Of a DNA stretch of 64,000 bases, positions 50,720 through 60,297 are shown in pieces (within the stretch, counting starts at the first letter, position 1; each line of letters begins with the position of its first letter). The notes below the pieces were generated by a model that was given only the letters and a program-made list of their open reading frames with translations, searched no databases and was not told where the DNA came from. Position numbers and translations under genes: made by a program. Location of the stretch: positions 355,338-419,337 of the forward strand of contig BGKB01000062.1 in the NCBI GenBank assembly GCA_003116975.1, in the 5' to 3' direction. Origin of the DNA: Aurantiochytrium sp. KH105 (lineage: Eukaryota; Sar; Bigyra; Thraustochytrida; Thraustochytriidae).

Positions 50720-52846
50720 TTACTCTTCAGCCTCTTCGTCGTCATCGTCGTCGTCGTCGTCGTCAAATCCCTCGTCCTCATCCGAGAACTCGTAAACAAA
50801 GTGCTCCGGACGAACCGAGATACGTACAGAGCCACCAGGTGTAAAGTTGCCCTTGATGCCATCGTCGAGAACCGCCTCGGTGTCGACCTTGGCCTTAGTC
50901 TGGCCCATTTGTGGCGTCAACGATCCCGCAGCCGATTCGCTTCGTTGCCCCGCCTGGGCCCCGCGAAGGTGCCGCCCTGCGACCTTGCGGCGTTTCGCAA
51001 CACCGGCAATGTAGCGGTCAGCTCGTCGTCGTTCCTCCTCGTTGATATATTGCAAATCGTCTTGGTCATCCTCGCCCTCGCTTTCTCCAGCAACGCGGAC
51101 GTCGACGCTGGCACCCTCATCTTGAGCAGCTCCTGCTCGACTTCCTTTTCCTTTAAGTCCACGGCGAGCGGCAGGACGCTCAGCCGAAGCAAGTGCCTTG
51201 GGATTGGGTGTAGCGATGCTCGTATCAAAATCAAAGTTGAAATCGCTCTCATCACTTTGCGCTTGGTCTTCCGCGTTGTCCAAGTCCCGGGACTCTGCGC
51301 GAGTCTTGCCTTGCGCCAGCCTCTTTCGGAATGGCGTTGCTGCAAAGAGGTCATCCGTATGATCACGCTCGGAGGCGCGAAAGACTTCCCGGACTTGGCC
51401 GCGGAACTTGGCCGTGTTTCGACCCGCCAATTTACGCATCCGCCCTGGCTCACGCTTTTCTTTCGACGTGGCATTTCGACCTTGGTCTGCGTTGTTTGTT
51501 TGGCCGCCACGTTTTATGTCAAGAGCCGAACGTCCTTGACTAGTGTTGAGAAACCATTGGTTGTAGCATTGTTGCGCTGTGCGACCCGGAACAAAGTGAG
51601 CGACATGCGACCAGAATTTTGCGTGCGTCGGATCTGCTCTTGCGTGGCCCTCGCGCAGCAAACGATTTTCTTTGGCAGTCCACTCCCCATTGCGCGGACC
51701 TCGGACAAGTTCGCGAGCCTCGGCTGCGACACTTTCGTCCTCGTCGGAAGATTCGCTCTCGCTCTCGCTCTCGCTCTCACTGTCAGCTTGATCAACATTC
51801 GCGTGTCGAACCAAACTTTGTCGTGCTGCGGGGCTGTCGTACTCGCGGTAGTTTACGGAGCCCTTGGTACGTAAACGCCGGCTCCGTCGTACGGCAGCGT
51901 CGTCGGCAGGATCTTCGTCCTTGTCACCAACATCCTGTTCGCCTTTCTCCCCGCCAACATTGCTTTCGTTAACGCGATCGTCTCGCCCCGACACGCGCCT
52001 GCGCCGTCTGCAAGGCGGGCGCACGGGCTCGTCAAGCTCTTGCATGTTGAGCGAATCCAAAAATTCATTGGCTTCGTATGGATTCGCATCACTCTTTGTG
52101 GCGCGGCTTGAGGCTTGTGTTGCCCCCTTGCGCTTCTTGATCGATCGCCGCTGCGCCTTTGAGTTGGAGACTTCATCACGTTGACTTGCCACTTTCTTCT
52201 CCGCGTCATGGTTAGCGTGTTGAATCGGTTTTGCATGAGACTTGATGGCTACTTTGTCATTTACTGAGGTCGTTGTACGATCATTCTTTGGTGGGTTTGG
52301 TTTTCTCTTTTTCTGCTTGGAAGGTTGTGCCGTCCTTTTTTCGGAACTCCACTTTGCGAAAATATCATGCCAATTTGAAGGAAAGCCATGCTGAAAGTCC
52401 GAAATTTCGATTCCACACGGGAGCGCCCATCGAGGGTCTTTCTTGTTTGGAGGCCCCTCCAGCTGGTACAAGTTGCCCGAACTTGTCTTTAGGAGCCTCG
52501 CGTCCACACGATCCTTGATGATGGAGGAGCCCCAGGCTTGCGAGGGTTTCTGAGAAGAGCCTACGGTCCTTCCGCTGAGATACACTTGACATGAGTCTGG
52601 CCGCGCGCGTTGAATGCACCAGTGCGTAAGGACCAGAGGTGCTCGGGCTTGTTTTGCCCCATTTTCCTTGCCCTCGCGAGGCACTTTACTCGCAGGCCGC
52701 TTCTTATCGTGGGTCCGCTCATCGCTTTTGCGTGTGGACCCCAGCCGCTTGAGCTCCTCCTTGCCGCGCGAAGTAGAAGAGGAGGAGGAGGAGGAGGCCT
52801 CTTCACGCGAGCGCCGTGAGAAGCTCGCCAGCGATGGTGCGCTCAT
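50720..52846 (-). CDS. KNL2: KNL2/M18BP1-like centromere protein (SANTA + SANT)
   Basis: 708 residues from ATG 52844-52846. Residues about 70-166 fit the SANTA domain: a start of hydrophobic-x-x-H-W-C-I, a middle W-G-S-S-I-I-K-D-R, then S-G-N-L-Y-Q-L-E-G and H-G-F-P-S-N-W-H. Residues about 386-438 fit a SANT/Myb domain (E-W-T-A-K-E-N, F-W-S-H-V-A, R-T-A-Q-Q-C-Y-N-Q-W). SANTA followed by SANT is the layout of M18BP1/KNL2, which with Mis18 licenses CENP-A loading at centromeres. Between them, R-R-S-R-R-L-R (about 321-327) followed by a Tyr is a possible CENPC-like motif. The rest is basic/acidic and disordered, with several T-P sites, ending in a poly-Asp tail from a GTC repeat. It converges on Pescadillo and diverges from the TPxR-array gene. 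Any other SANTA-bearing nuclear protein is the alternative. Confidence 0.8.
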   Translation of the reverse strand: MSAPSLASFSRRSREEASSSSSSSTSRGKEELKRLGSTRKSDERTHDKKRPASKVPREGKENGAKQARAPLVLTHWCIQRARPDSCQVYLSGRTVGSSQKPSQAWGSSIIKDRVDARLLKTSSGNLYQLEGPPNKKDPRWALPCGIEISDFQHGFPSNWHDIFAKWSSEKRTAQPSKQKKRKPNPPKNDRTTTSVNDKVAIKSHAKPIQHANHDAEKKVASQRDEVSNSKAQRRSIKKRKGATQASSRATKSDANPYEANEFLDSLNMQELDEPVRPPCRRRRRVSGRDDRVNESNVGGEKGEQDVGDKDEDPADDAAVRRSRRLRTKGSVNYREYDSPAARQSLVRHANVDQADSESESESESESSDEDESVAAEARELVRGPRNGEWTAKENRLLREGHARADPTHAKFWSHVAHFVPGRTAQQCYNQWFLNTSQGRSALDIKRGGQTNNADQGRNATSKEKREPGRMRKLAGRNTAKFRGQVREVFRASERDHTDDLFAATPFRKRLAQGKTRAESRDLDNAEDQAQSDESDFNFDFDTSIATPNPKALASAERPAARRGLKGKGSRAGAAQDEGASVDVRVAGESEGEDDQDDLQYINEEERRRADRYIAGVAKRRKVAGRHLRGAQAGQRSESAAGSLTPQMGQTKAKVDTEAVLDDGIKGNFTPGGSVRISVRPEHFVYEFSDEDEGFDDDDDDDDDEEAEE

Positions 52847-53244
52847 GGTTAGAGTTCTTTCTCCACACCCGAGTGCGGCCTAGCAATTGACGACGAGGCG
52901 TGCGGTTTCTCGCCGCCGCAAGTGGTTCGACCGGCGCCGGATGGACAGCAGTCTCCACTGCCGCCCACGTACCAACAGCCCGGCGCGGCCGTAAGAAAGA
53001 TGTTCGGGTCAGGCTGTGTGACTTGCTTGCTTGAAGAGCTTGGCCCTGCTTGTGAAACCGCCGGGCCTGGGACTACTAACGTTGTGGTGCTTTTCATCAG
53101 GTGCGGATACGCATAAACCCAATCTCGCGCCTGAGCCCGACCAAGAGAGCGCCAACGACCGTGGACAGTGTGGCACAGTCTAGCGATAAGGGTAACGACA
53201 TATAGCTCGTTCGCGACGCGAGGTTGCTGCGAAGGCGAGACAAG
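52847..53244. promoter_or_regulatory. Divergent promoter, KNL2-like/TPxR-array gene
   Basis: 398 nt between two start codons, so the pair could share regulation. The right-hand frame runs on upstream for seven codons but only to a TTG, so ATG 53245 is taken. No named motif recognised. Confidence 0.6.
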
Positions 53245-54807
53245 ATGTTTGGCTTTCTCGCCAGAATCTTTGGGTTCTGCACGCCCGACGCTGCATCTGC
53301 AGCTCGCGAGGGCGCAGACCAAGAACCCTTGGCCTGCGAGACATACACGGCACCTACTCCTCACGACGCTCGCAGGGAGCACACCACCTTTGTGCAGGAA
53401 GCTGTCGTGCAGCTCGATGCTGTTGACTTTAGCGTGCAGTCCCATGTGTCTGAATCCCAGACGAGCGCTCGCCACAATCCATCGCGCTGCGCAAGCTCTG
53501 CAGGGATCCTCGAGATCTTGAATGATTCCAATGGCTCGACGGAAAGCGTTGTGTCGCGTACTTTTGATGACGCGGCAGCACAAGCCACGCCTTTTCCCTC
53601 ACAACCTTCGGACATATCAGGGACTGTCGAAAACCAGATGTCTTCGAAGCCTCTTGGGAATGAGAATCTCTCGAAGCCAGCCACGGTAGATGCTAGCGAA
53701 GAGCTCCTAACGAAAAGCGACGCCAAACCTCTCGAGTCGGCATCGTCAGAACTTCCGAAGACTGTCCAAAGTGAAGTCTTTTCAAAGACCGTCGATTCTG
53801 GCCAAGACCTCGAGATGAAGAGCGACGCCAAATCTCTTGAGTCGGCACCTTCAGAACTGCCAGCGACTGTCCCAAGTGAAGACTCATCAAAGTCCATTGA
53901 ATCTGACGAAGATCTCGAAGTCAAGAGCGACGCCAAACCTCTTGAGTTGGCATCGTTAGAATTGCCAAAGACTGTCCAAAGTGAAGACTCCTCAACGCCC
54001 ATTGAATCTGAGGATCTCTCGAAGCCGGTCATGGTACATGCCAGCGAAGACCTTGAAACGAAGAGCGATACCAAGCCTCTTGACTCCAAAACTCCGGAAA
54101 GAACCGGGTCGCCTACAGAAATCCGAAAACCTCTGCAGCACGCTCTTGCCGATACTTGTGCTGGAAATTTTGAAACGACAAGCAACTCCAAGTCTTCAAT
54201 GGATACCCCAAGCCGCAGAGCAAAAGACGACGATGTCATCGCGACGCCCTCTCGCACAGTAGAGCTTGAGAGTTCATCGTCGCTGCTTGACGAGTCACCG
54301 ATGTCAGCGCGCGGAACTCCCCTGCGTTCAGGCTCCACCGATGTTTCCTTGGCGTCGACACCGTGGCGAGGCCAACAAACAAGCAGCGAGGGAACGTTGA
54401 CACCAATGCGAAGCGAAGAGCAGTCAACTGGGCAAGACCAGCTGGAGACTCCAACACGAGACGACGCCTGCTCCGCGAAGCAATCTGCGACGCCTCTTCG
54501 CGATGCCACAAACACCCCGCTGCAAGTGAAAGCAACACCAAGTGCAAAGAAAACACCGAATGGCCCTGCTCTCGTTGCGCGCGGATTCGGAGTGACCCCA
54601 CATGATCCGAGATACCGGAGACTGCATGATCCAGATGTCCCGATTGCAGTGCACGAGAAAAGCTTCTCCAAGCGCGTCGAAAGTGCGATGCGCAGAGACG
54701 CTGTACGCCACAAGTTTCGCAAATCGCGTCAGCAGCAGCCGCCGCCGCCAGCCCCCGGACTTCAAATGCTTTCTTTTGATGAAAATGAGGACACGGGCTC
54801 CGCATGA
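53245..54807 (+). CDS. Disordered protein with internal repeats and a TPxR (CDK-type) array
   Basis: 520 residues, starting M-F-G-F-L-A-R-I-F-G-F-C, a short amphipathic or membrane-touching helix. Residues about 150-280 hold three to four copies of a roughly 35-40-residue Ser/Glu-rich repeat built around K-S-D-A-K-P-L-E-S and E-L-P-K-T-V-Q-S-E. Residues about 320-440 hold at least seven T-P-x-R sites (TPSR twice, TPLR twice, TPWR, TPMR, TPTR) plus further T-P sites, the full consensus of cyclin-dependent kinases. The C-terminal 80 residues are basic (Y-R-R-L, R-R-D-A-V-R-H-K-F-R-K) with a Pro run. I recognise no family. The site array suggests cell-cycle control, and the divergent KNL2-like neighbour makes a mitotic role worth testing; both are inference. 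It ends 13 nt from the convergent MYND gene. Confidence 0.78.
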   Translation: MFGFLARIFGFCTPDAASAAREGADQEPLACETYTAPTPHDARREHTTFVQEAVVQLDAVDFSVQSHVSESQTSARHNPSRCASSAGILEILNDSNGSTESVVSRTFDDAAAQATPFPSQPSDISGTVENQMSSKPLGNENLSKPATVDASEELLTKSDAKPLESASSELPKTVQSEVFSKTVDSGQDLEMKSDAKSLESAPSELPATVPSEDSSKSIESDEDLEVKSDAKPLELASLELPKTVQSEDSSTPIESEDLSKPVMVHASEDLETKSDTKPLDSKTPERTGSPTEIRKPLQHALADTCAGNFETTSNSKSSMDTPSRRAKDDDVIATPSRTVELESSSSLLDESPMSARGTPLRSGSTDVSLASTPWRGQQTSSEGTLTPMRSEEQSTGQDQLETPTRDDACSAKQSATPLRDATNTPLQVKATPSAKKTPNGPALVARGFGVTPHDPRYRRLHDPDVPIAVHEKSFSKRVESAMRRDAVRHKFRKSRQQQPPPPAPGLQMLSFDENEDTGSA

Positions 54808-54820
54808 AATGACTTCCCTC

Positions 54821-55438
54821 TCAGCTAATTCGATGTATGCCAAGAAGGATTGGAACTTGATCGACCTCTGCTCCTGTTAGATTTGCGTCTGGGAGGACCA
54901 CCAGCTCCGCCTCCTCACCTGGCTGAAGCAAGGGGACGGCTTCTTCAAGCGCTGGCATCAGAGATCTTGTCCCTGTACGAAGCATCAAAGGTGGAGCTCC
55001 ATATTTCACACCAGAATCATCGAATACCCTTCGGTTCATGTACGAGGCTCGATAGTGTAGCTGAATTTTCAGAGACGGTGCTCGGGCCTGGCGCTCGGGT
55101 TGCCTCGTTTTGCCTTTTCGCTTGGAGTTCTTGGACAACTCTGTTTTGCTTTGCAGATCGCTACTTGGGCCTCCTGACGTGAATGCCCAGGCTGGCCCGC
55201 CTCGTTTTTTATTTGCCTTGATTTTCTTGATGGGTTTGCAAGCAAGCTTGTGTGTGTCCCAGTCCTCTTTAAGATGCTCGGGAGTGCAGTAGAAAATTGC
55301 CTTGCACGCTGCGCAGCAGCATTCGCCTCGTTTTCCGCATGGGCACAAGAGTCGAGGATCGGGGTCGCTTTCAATGGCTTTCTTCTCCTCCTCTTTTTCC
55401 TCTTTACCCTCTTGTTTCGTTTCTGTGTCCGAGCTCAT
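54821..55438 (-). CDS. MYND zinc-finger protein with FKBP-like C-terminal domain
   Basis: 205 residues from ATG 55436-55438. An acidic-basic start (1-30) leads to a MYND finger with zinc ligands C32, C34, C42, C45, C51, H55, H63 and C67, with Y50-C51 and D59-W60 in their usual places. A Lys-rich linker (70-122) follows. Residues about 123-205 resemble an FKBP-type prolyl isomerase: K-I-Q-L-H-Y, V-F-D-D-S, G-A-P-P-L-M-L, M-P-A-L-E-E-A-V and P-G-E-E-A-E-L-V-V, ending in I-L-L-G-I. The A-Y-G loop that normally follows is missing, so activity is doubtful. It may be a small adaptor, MYND binding Pro-rich peptides. The stop lies 13 nt from that of the TPxR-array gene. Confidence 0.8.
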   Translation of the reverse strand: MSSDTETKQEGKEEKEEEKKAIESDPDPRLLCPCGKRGECCCAACKAIFYCTPEHLKEDWDTHKLACKPIKKIKANKKRGGPAWAFTSGGPSSDLQSKTELSKNSKRKGKTRQPERQARAPSLKIQLHYRASYMNRRVFDDSGVKYGAPPLMLRTGTRSLMPALEEAVPLLQPGEEAELVVLPDANLTGAEVDQVPILLGIHRIS

Positions 55439-55785
55439 GATCAAGACCCTCGCGAAGGCCGAGCGTCTATGCACCACTTTTTAATTATTGTAGCCCAGCG
55501 ACGTGTCCTGAATCGCTACCAAGCTCCACGGGCTCGTCTGGGTCAGTCAGGAAGACTGTCCCGACAATGTCAAACTCGTCCGCCGGTGCCGACCGTCGCC
55601 TATGCATTTGTTTGGCTCTCTTGGGTTATTTATTATGATAAAAATGCGAAGTTCCGCGAGTCCGAGTCGTCACTCAACCCAACGGATAGGCACAGAGACA
55701 GACAAAGGTGCAAACCCCACGGCAGTCGCTTGGTCGAGGCTTTGTTGTGCAGACCAGCGAACGTTTACGCGTGAAAGCGGGCGCG
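55439..55785. promoter_or_regulatory. Divergent promoter, MYND gene/EF-hand gene
   Basis: 347 nt between start codons. Both neighbouring frames stay open a little upstream of their ATGs but only to GTG codons. No named motif recognised. Confidence 0.6.
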
Positions 55786-58700
55786 ATGGATGCTTTCCGC
55801 GAGACGTGCTGGCATGAGCCCGAGCGGTGCGAGCAGATTCTCTCGGGGACTGGAAGCCGGCCCGACCGGGCCAGTTTATGCACGGCGCTCAAGGAGCTTG
55901 GCATCAAGGGCAAGTCAGAGCGCAAATCCGTAGCAAAGGAACTCTTACGGCTTGAGCAATGCTGCGCCAGGGGACTCGAAAATAATCCTCAAGCGGTGTA
56001 CGGGCGCATCGTCCGGCACTTTTGCAAGAGCAAACAGGAAATTGCTTTGCTTCGCGTGCTTCAAGACCGTGTGAGCAAACAAAGCGAATTCCGCGCTTTC
56101 CAGGACACTTTGGAAGACCTCGATGACAACTTTGATGGGACGGTCTCCCAGGAAGACTTTGGACGTAGTCTCGATACATTGGGTCTCGGTCTTGACGCGG
56201 ATCAACGCCAGCTTATTACGCGCATATTTCTTGCTCGTGGACAAGTGAAATACCAGCACTTCCTCGCTGTTTTAGACCCGTCGCTCTCTCCAAAAAGTAA
56301 CACGTCTATCTCTGGAAATGGAAAGAGTTTTACACCGCCAGCCTCTTCCGAAGGAGCGCAGTCGTTGTCAGCGCACGGCGACGATCTATTGCAAACACTG
56401 GACGGCCTTCGAGATAAGGTGCTTTTTGCCCAAACAAGAGGCGTCGATACTTTTGGACTTTTTGCTCGATTCGATCCAGAGCGAAGTGGGCGGATCAATA
56501 GCAGGGCTTTTCGGCAAGGGCTTGAGGCTCTGGAATTTGACGTGGAACGCGAGGGCGTGGCGCTCGAACGCATCCTCTACGCCTTCCGTGTCGAGGATGA
56601 AGCGGGAATTGACTATGGTCAGTTCTTGCGTTTTCTGCGAAACGACTACGATGCTACGCTTGGCTGCTTCGACTCATCGCTGTCATCTCTTCAACGAGGC
56701 GGAGGTGACAATGATGATGATGACGATCTTGATGATGATCACCATGTCGCGTTTCACGACACTGCAAAGTCTGGTCCGTTTGTGGCAGGCCTCACAGATT
56801 CGCGTAGTGCTGCCCGGCGTCGTAAGACGCAGCTTGCACGAAAGGAGGCGGCAAAAAGAGAAGAAGGGACATTTGTGAGACACTCGTTTACAGCTGCCGG
56901 TCACGTGCGACAAGTTATCGTGCCGAGCGCGCGAACGGGTAAACCGGGGCAACACCGAGGCGGAGGAATGGTAGAGCGCCATCGCGTAACGAGACACGAC
57001 GGCAAAACTTCTGGAAGAAGTCGAAGTCTGGTGTATGACGGCGTTCTGCAGACACATCGGTCGGGATCGAAGAAAGCCAAAGCGAAAAGCGGCTCACCCA
57101 CCGCAAGTGAAAGGTTGCTCAAAGAAGCCAGCAAACCCAACGCTGTAGTCAAGTATCTTGGGTATTCTGCGCATGTCTGCAACGACTACCCGCACGTTGG
57201 CTATCATGGAAGGAGTCAAGGGGAGAAACCGAGCGGGAACTCCATTCTAGTTCGCAACTTTAAAAGTGCAGACAAGGCTCGTAAAAGACGGCCCGTCTCG
57301 GACCCCGCGATTCCCAGCAAAGACAGCAGCAGCGAAATGACTCAAGGCGAGGAAGAGGAAGCTGACCACTCGGAGAGTGATATCTCCGCACTTTTATTTG
57401 CTGCCCACCTAGCAGATCAACGTGCCATGCTTGAAACAATGGAGGCACCTTTCACCAACGACAGTTGTCGCCGCCGCACGTCTCCAGCGGATAAGGTTTC
57501 TGCCGGGCAGGCAACGAAGTCATCAAGTACGAGCAATTCAAGAAAAGCAGCCGCTCAAGCCGCTCGTGCATGGGATCGCGTTGTGTCTCTGGATCGTGAA
57601 AAGTACTTGCCCACGCTTACTCACGCGCTAAGGGAGCGAGCTGCGAAGGGCGAGCCCACCAGTGAACCCATTCAGCATCTTTTTCGTGCGGCGCGAGCAT
57701 GGAGCATCTACGGGGATTCTACCAAGGCTCGAGATCTGGTCGATCGCGCACGAAAACTCGTCTCGGTGATGGCGTCAACGAGAAAAACGGACACGTCTCA
57801 GCTTAGCCCCGCTGTGCCGGGGCGATTAAAGAACCGCGACCTAAGAACCGGATCGAATGGTCTGCAAGAAGCAACCTCGACGCGGGCGGCGCGACTTCAT
57901 ATTCACGAACTCCCCGTTGATGTTTGCGCCTTGCACGAGCTCTTTACTCGCGCGAGCGAGCAGCGTAGGGATTCCCAAACCGTCATGAGCGCGGCAAGAA
58001 TGATCACTCGCCAATGTGTTGGAAGGGACGCCCCTCTCTCAGGACTCGCGAGTCTCGTCGAAAATAAGGAACTTTTGGGCTTCGAAGATGACGACGCGTT
58101 TGACAGCGATAATGACGACGACAGTGAGGACGATGTGGAGGGAAAAGAAGAAGGCAAAAGGGAGCAAAGAACGCAGCGCATCGAGCAGGTTGCACGGGAT
58201 TTCGCCACAGCCATGATGCAGCGTCTGGGCAAGGAGTCGATCAACTCTGCAATGTCTTGGCAGGATCTTCTCCAGTACCTCCGAGGCCAGGAGTCGTACC
58301 TTGCAAGTATGGTCCGTGTCGAAAGTGTTTTTACGCGCGCCGAGATACATAGTTTACGTGCTATATTTGTGCGCGCCTGCACAACGACTCATTCTGCTTC
58401 TTTGCCAAATTCGAAGGACGCTGGGCTAAAGAATGGTTATCTGGGATCTGCTGTGCGTGCGCTGGGAGCGAATAGTCGGCTCGCGAATGCCATGCAGCTT
58501 GACAAGCATGTTCAAGGTTTTGTGTCGGGCGAGCGAGCCAGGGCTCTTCAAGACGCTCTTCGTGTCTACGAAGACTTTTCCTGGGAGGAATATCTCTCGT
58601 GTGTGGCAGAGCATGCTTCGGACGTGGCTGTGGAAGAGCTCCGACGATGGGCAGACGAAATAGAAGTGGCTATTGAGTTCAACGAGCTCTCGCGGAGTGC

Positions 58701-59937
58701 GCGCGCGGCTTACGGTAGCGCGGAGCGACTCAAGGCAGCTAGTTCACGGCTCGAGCTTTTGCTGGAGAGTAGACTTGACGTTGTTGATTACGCAGAGGGA
58801 CATCCAAGTCTATTAGACGTCTATAGCCTCTTGGGACAGATGCAAGCGCTTGAAGCACTCTCTGAGGCAGAGGCGTTTGAGACGCGAATTAAATCGCGCA
58901 TCGATCAGTACTTGAGTTCACGAAGTGGACGCGCCGCGACCGACGAAATTGTGAGAGGTATGATGGAGGCTGACCGCGTGCAGCGTCTGTCGAAAGGGTC
59001 GCGAGCAAGCGCTGAGCTCGCTGCCCGCGGTATGCTTCGGAAGCGCAAGGATGCTGAATTTCGTGCAGGACCGGGGCAATCCGTCCTGGTCGCGACACGT
59101 AAGGAGGCGCGTCAGCACTTGCGCACGGCTCGAACCCTTTCAGAGCTTGTTCATGGTTTCGAGAGTATTGAGGCATGCTCTTCTATGGTAGCGTGCGCAA
59201 GCTTTTACCTTGGATGCATGGACAAGCGCAATGATGCACGAGCGGCAGATCTTTTGTCCATGGTACTTGCTGCTTTGGACGAGATGCATTTATCTGCCTC
59301 TGGGTCCACCTTTGCAACAATTGCTCATCGTTTGGCGGATTTGCGTGCAAGTTCCAAGGACTATGAGGACGCTGGACGCCTGTTTGCTCGAGCAGGTGCG
59401 ATTGCAGAATCGGAAGGGGACGCTGGGCTTGCGCTTACGCGCTGGCAACGAGCTTTTCGCGCATTTGATCACGTCCACGGGGCCAATGACGACAAGTTGC
59501 AGGCGTCTTCGCAGGTCGTGGCTCTTCTCAATCAGGTTGGGGACGCGTCAGCGCAAAGTGAAGCGTACGAGAAGCACGCCACGGTTTTGCTTCGGTCGCG
59601 CCAAGGCGCAGAAGCAGTTCGCGCTCTACGACAGGCAAAGGCGCTGGCCGTGTCGAGAAAACGCAAGGTCATACTTTCGCGTTTGATTGCATCAGCCACA
59701 TCTTCCGCGCAGCTCAACGAGTTGGATCCCCCCAATCTGGGGGTACGGCGCGATACGCGCGAGACAAAGACCACACATCAGGAGACGCTGAACTTGAAAG
59801 TTGGCGCGCCCGCGTCATTTGACAGAGACGGCAATGATGAGGATGACACTGAAAATGACGATGATGACGACGATGATGCGGACGATCCGAACGATGCTGA
59901 CCTCGAGTTTCTTCTGCAGCTTGACGACAAAAGCTAG
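55786..59937 (+). CDS. Long EF-hand protein with helical repeat-like C-terminal half
   Basis: 1383 residues from the first in-frame ATG. A calcium-loop-like D-D-N-F-D-G-T-V-S-Q-E-D is at 113-124. A second EF-like unit is at about 226-245 (D-P-E-R-S-G-R-I-N), followed by an incomplete third (E-D-E-A-G-I-D-Y), so one good loop and two degenerate ones. Two Asp-rich runs come from GAT repeats (near 56712-56735 and 58090-58130). Residues about 350-500 are basic. The second half is almost all helix, and residues about 1110-1330 have the A-x-x-L-x-x-A spacing of TPR-like repeats (A-G-R-L-F-A-R-A-G-A-I-A-E is typical). The last 40 residues are a strongly acidic tail. A calcium-responsive scaffold, perhaps cytoskeletal or ciliary, is possible; I recognise no named family. 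No intron. Confidence 0.83.
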   Translation: MDAFRETCWHEPERCEQILSGTGSRPDRASLCTALKELGIKGKSERKSVAKELLRLEQCCARGLENNPQAVYGRIVRHFCKSKQEIALLRVLQDRVSKQSEFRAFQDTLEDLDDNFDGTVSQEDFGRSLDTLGLGLDADQRQLITRIFLARGQVKYQHFLAVLDPSLSPKSNTSISGNGKSFTPPASSEGAQSLSAHGDDLLQTLDGLRDKVLFAQTRGVDTFGLFARFDPERSGRINSRAFRQGLEALEFDVEREGVALERILYAFRVEDEAGIDYGQFLRFLRNDYDATLGCFDSSLSSLQRGGGDNDDDDDLDDDHHVAFHDTAKSGPFVAGLTDSRSAARRRKTQLARKEAAKREEGTFVRHSFTAAGHVRQVIVPSARTGKPGQHRGGGMVERHRVTRHDGKTSGRSRSLVYDGVLQTHRSGSKKAKAKSGSPTASERLLKEASKPNAVVKYLGYSAHVCNDYPHVGYHGRSQGEKPSGNSILVRNFKSADKARKRRPVSDPAIPSKDSSSEMTQGEEEEADHSESDISALLFAAHLADQRAMLETMEAPFTNDSCRRRTSPADKVSAGQATKSSSTSNSRKAAAQAARAWDRVVSLDREKYLPTLTHALRERAAKGEPTSEPIQHLFRAARAWSIYGDSTKARDLVDRARKLVSVMASTRKTDTSQLSPAVPGRLKNRDLRTGSNGLQEATSTRAARLHIHELPVDVCALHELFTRASEQRRDSQTVMSAARMITRQCVGRDAPLSGLASLVENKELLGFEDDDAFDSDNDDDSEDDVEGKEEGKREQRTQRIEQVARDFATAMMQRLGKESINSAMSWQDLLQYLRGQESYLASMVRVESVFTRAEIHSLRAIFVRACTTTHSASLPNSKDAGLKNGYLGSAVRALGANSRLANAMQLDKHVQGFVSGERARALQDALRVYEDFSWEEYLSCVAEHASDVAVEELRRWADEIEVAIEFNELSRSARAAYGSAERLKAASSRLELLLESRLDVVDYAEGHPSLLDVYSLLGQMQALEALSEAEAFETRIKSRIDQYLSSRSGRAATDEIVRGMMEADRVQRLSKGSRASAELAARGMLRKRKDAEFRAGPGQSVLVATRKEARQHLRTARTLSELVHGFESIEACSSMVACASFYLGCMDKRNDARAADLLSMVLAALDEMHLSASGSTFATIAHRLADLRASSKDYEDAGRLFARAGAIAESEGDAGLALTRWQRAFRAFDHVHGANDDKLQASSQVVALLNQVGDASAQSEAYEKHATVLLRSRQGAEAVRALRQAKALAVSRKRKVILSRLIASATSSAQLNELDPPNLGVRRDTRETKTTHQETLNLKVGAPASFDRDGNDEDDTENDDDDDDDADDPNDADLEFLLQLDDKS

Positions 59938-60265
59938 GCCCTATGATAATAGAATCTGTTCTTTCTTTTTTATTTCCAGAAATTGCAAGGTCGGTCATTT
60001 GCGTTGTGCTCGCTTGGGACATACATTTATAGCACTCCCGATCATCGCCTCCTCACCGTTTCCATGTATACGCACTCGGGGAGATCTGCTCTCTCGCTTC
60101 GCTTCCCATGCTCGCCTGTCCCCTTGTGGCGCCGGTCCAGATCAAAATAAAACGGGCGAGCTGGGGCCGCCCCGGGAGGTCGAGCGAGCTCTTGGGCAGT
60201 GCCTCCCTCTTCTCCTCCTGTCAGGCCTGTGCTCCCGGGACGTGGCCGAGGCACGCTGGGCTACT

Positions 60266-60297
60266 TCCTCCCTCCCTCCCTCCCTCCCTCCCTCCCT
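60266..60297. repeat. CCCT tetranucleotide run
   Basis: About eight CCCT units. Confidence 0.9.
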
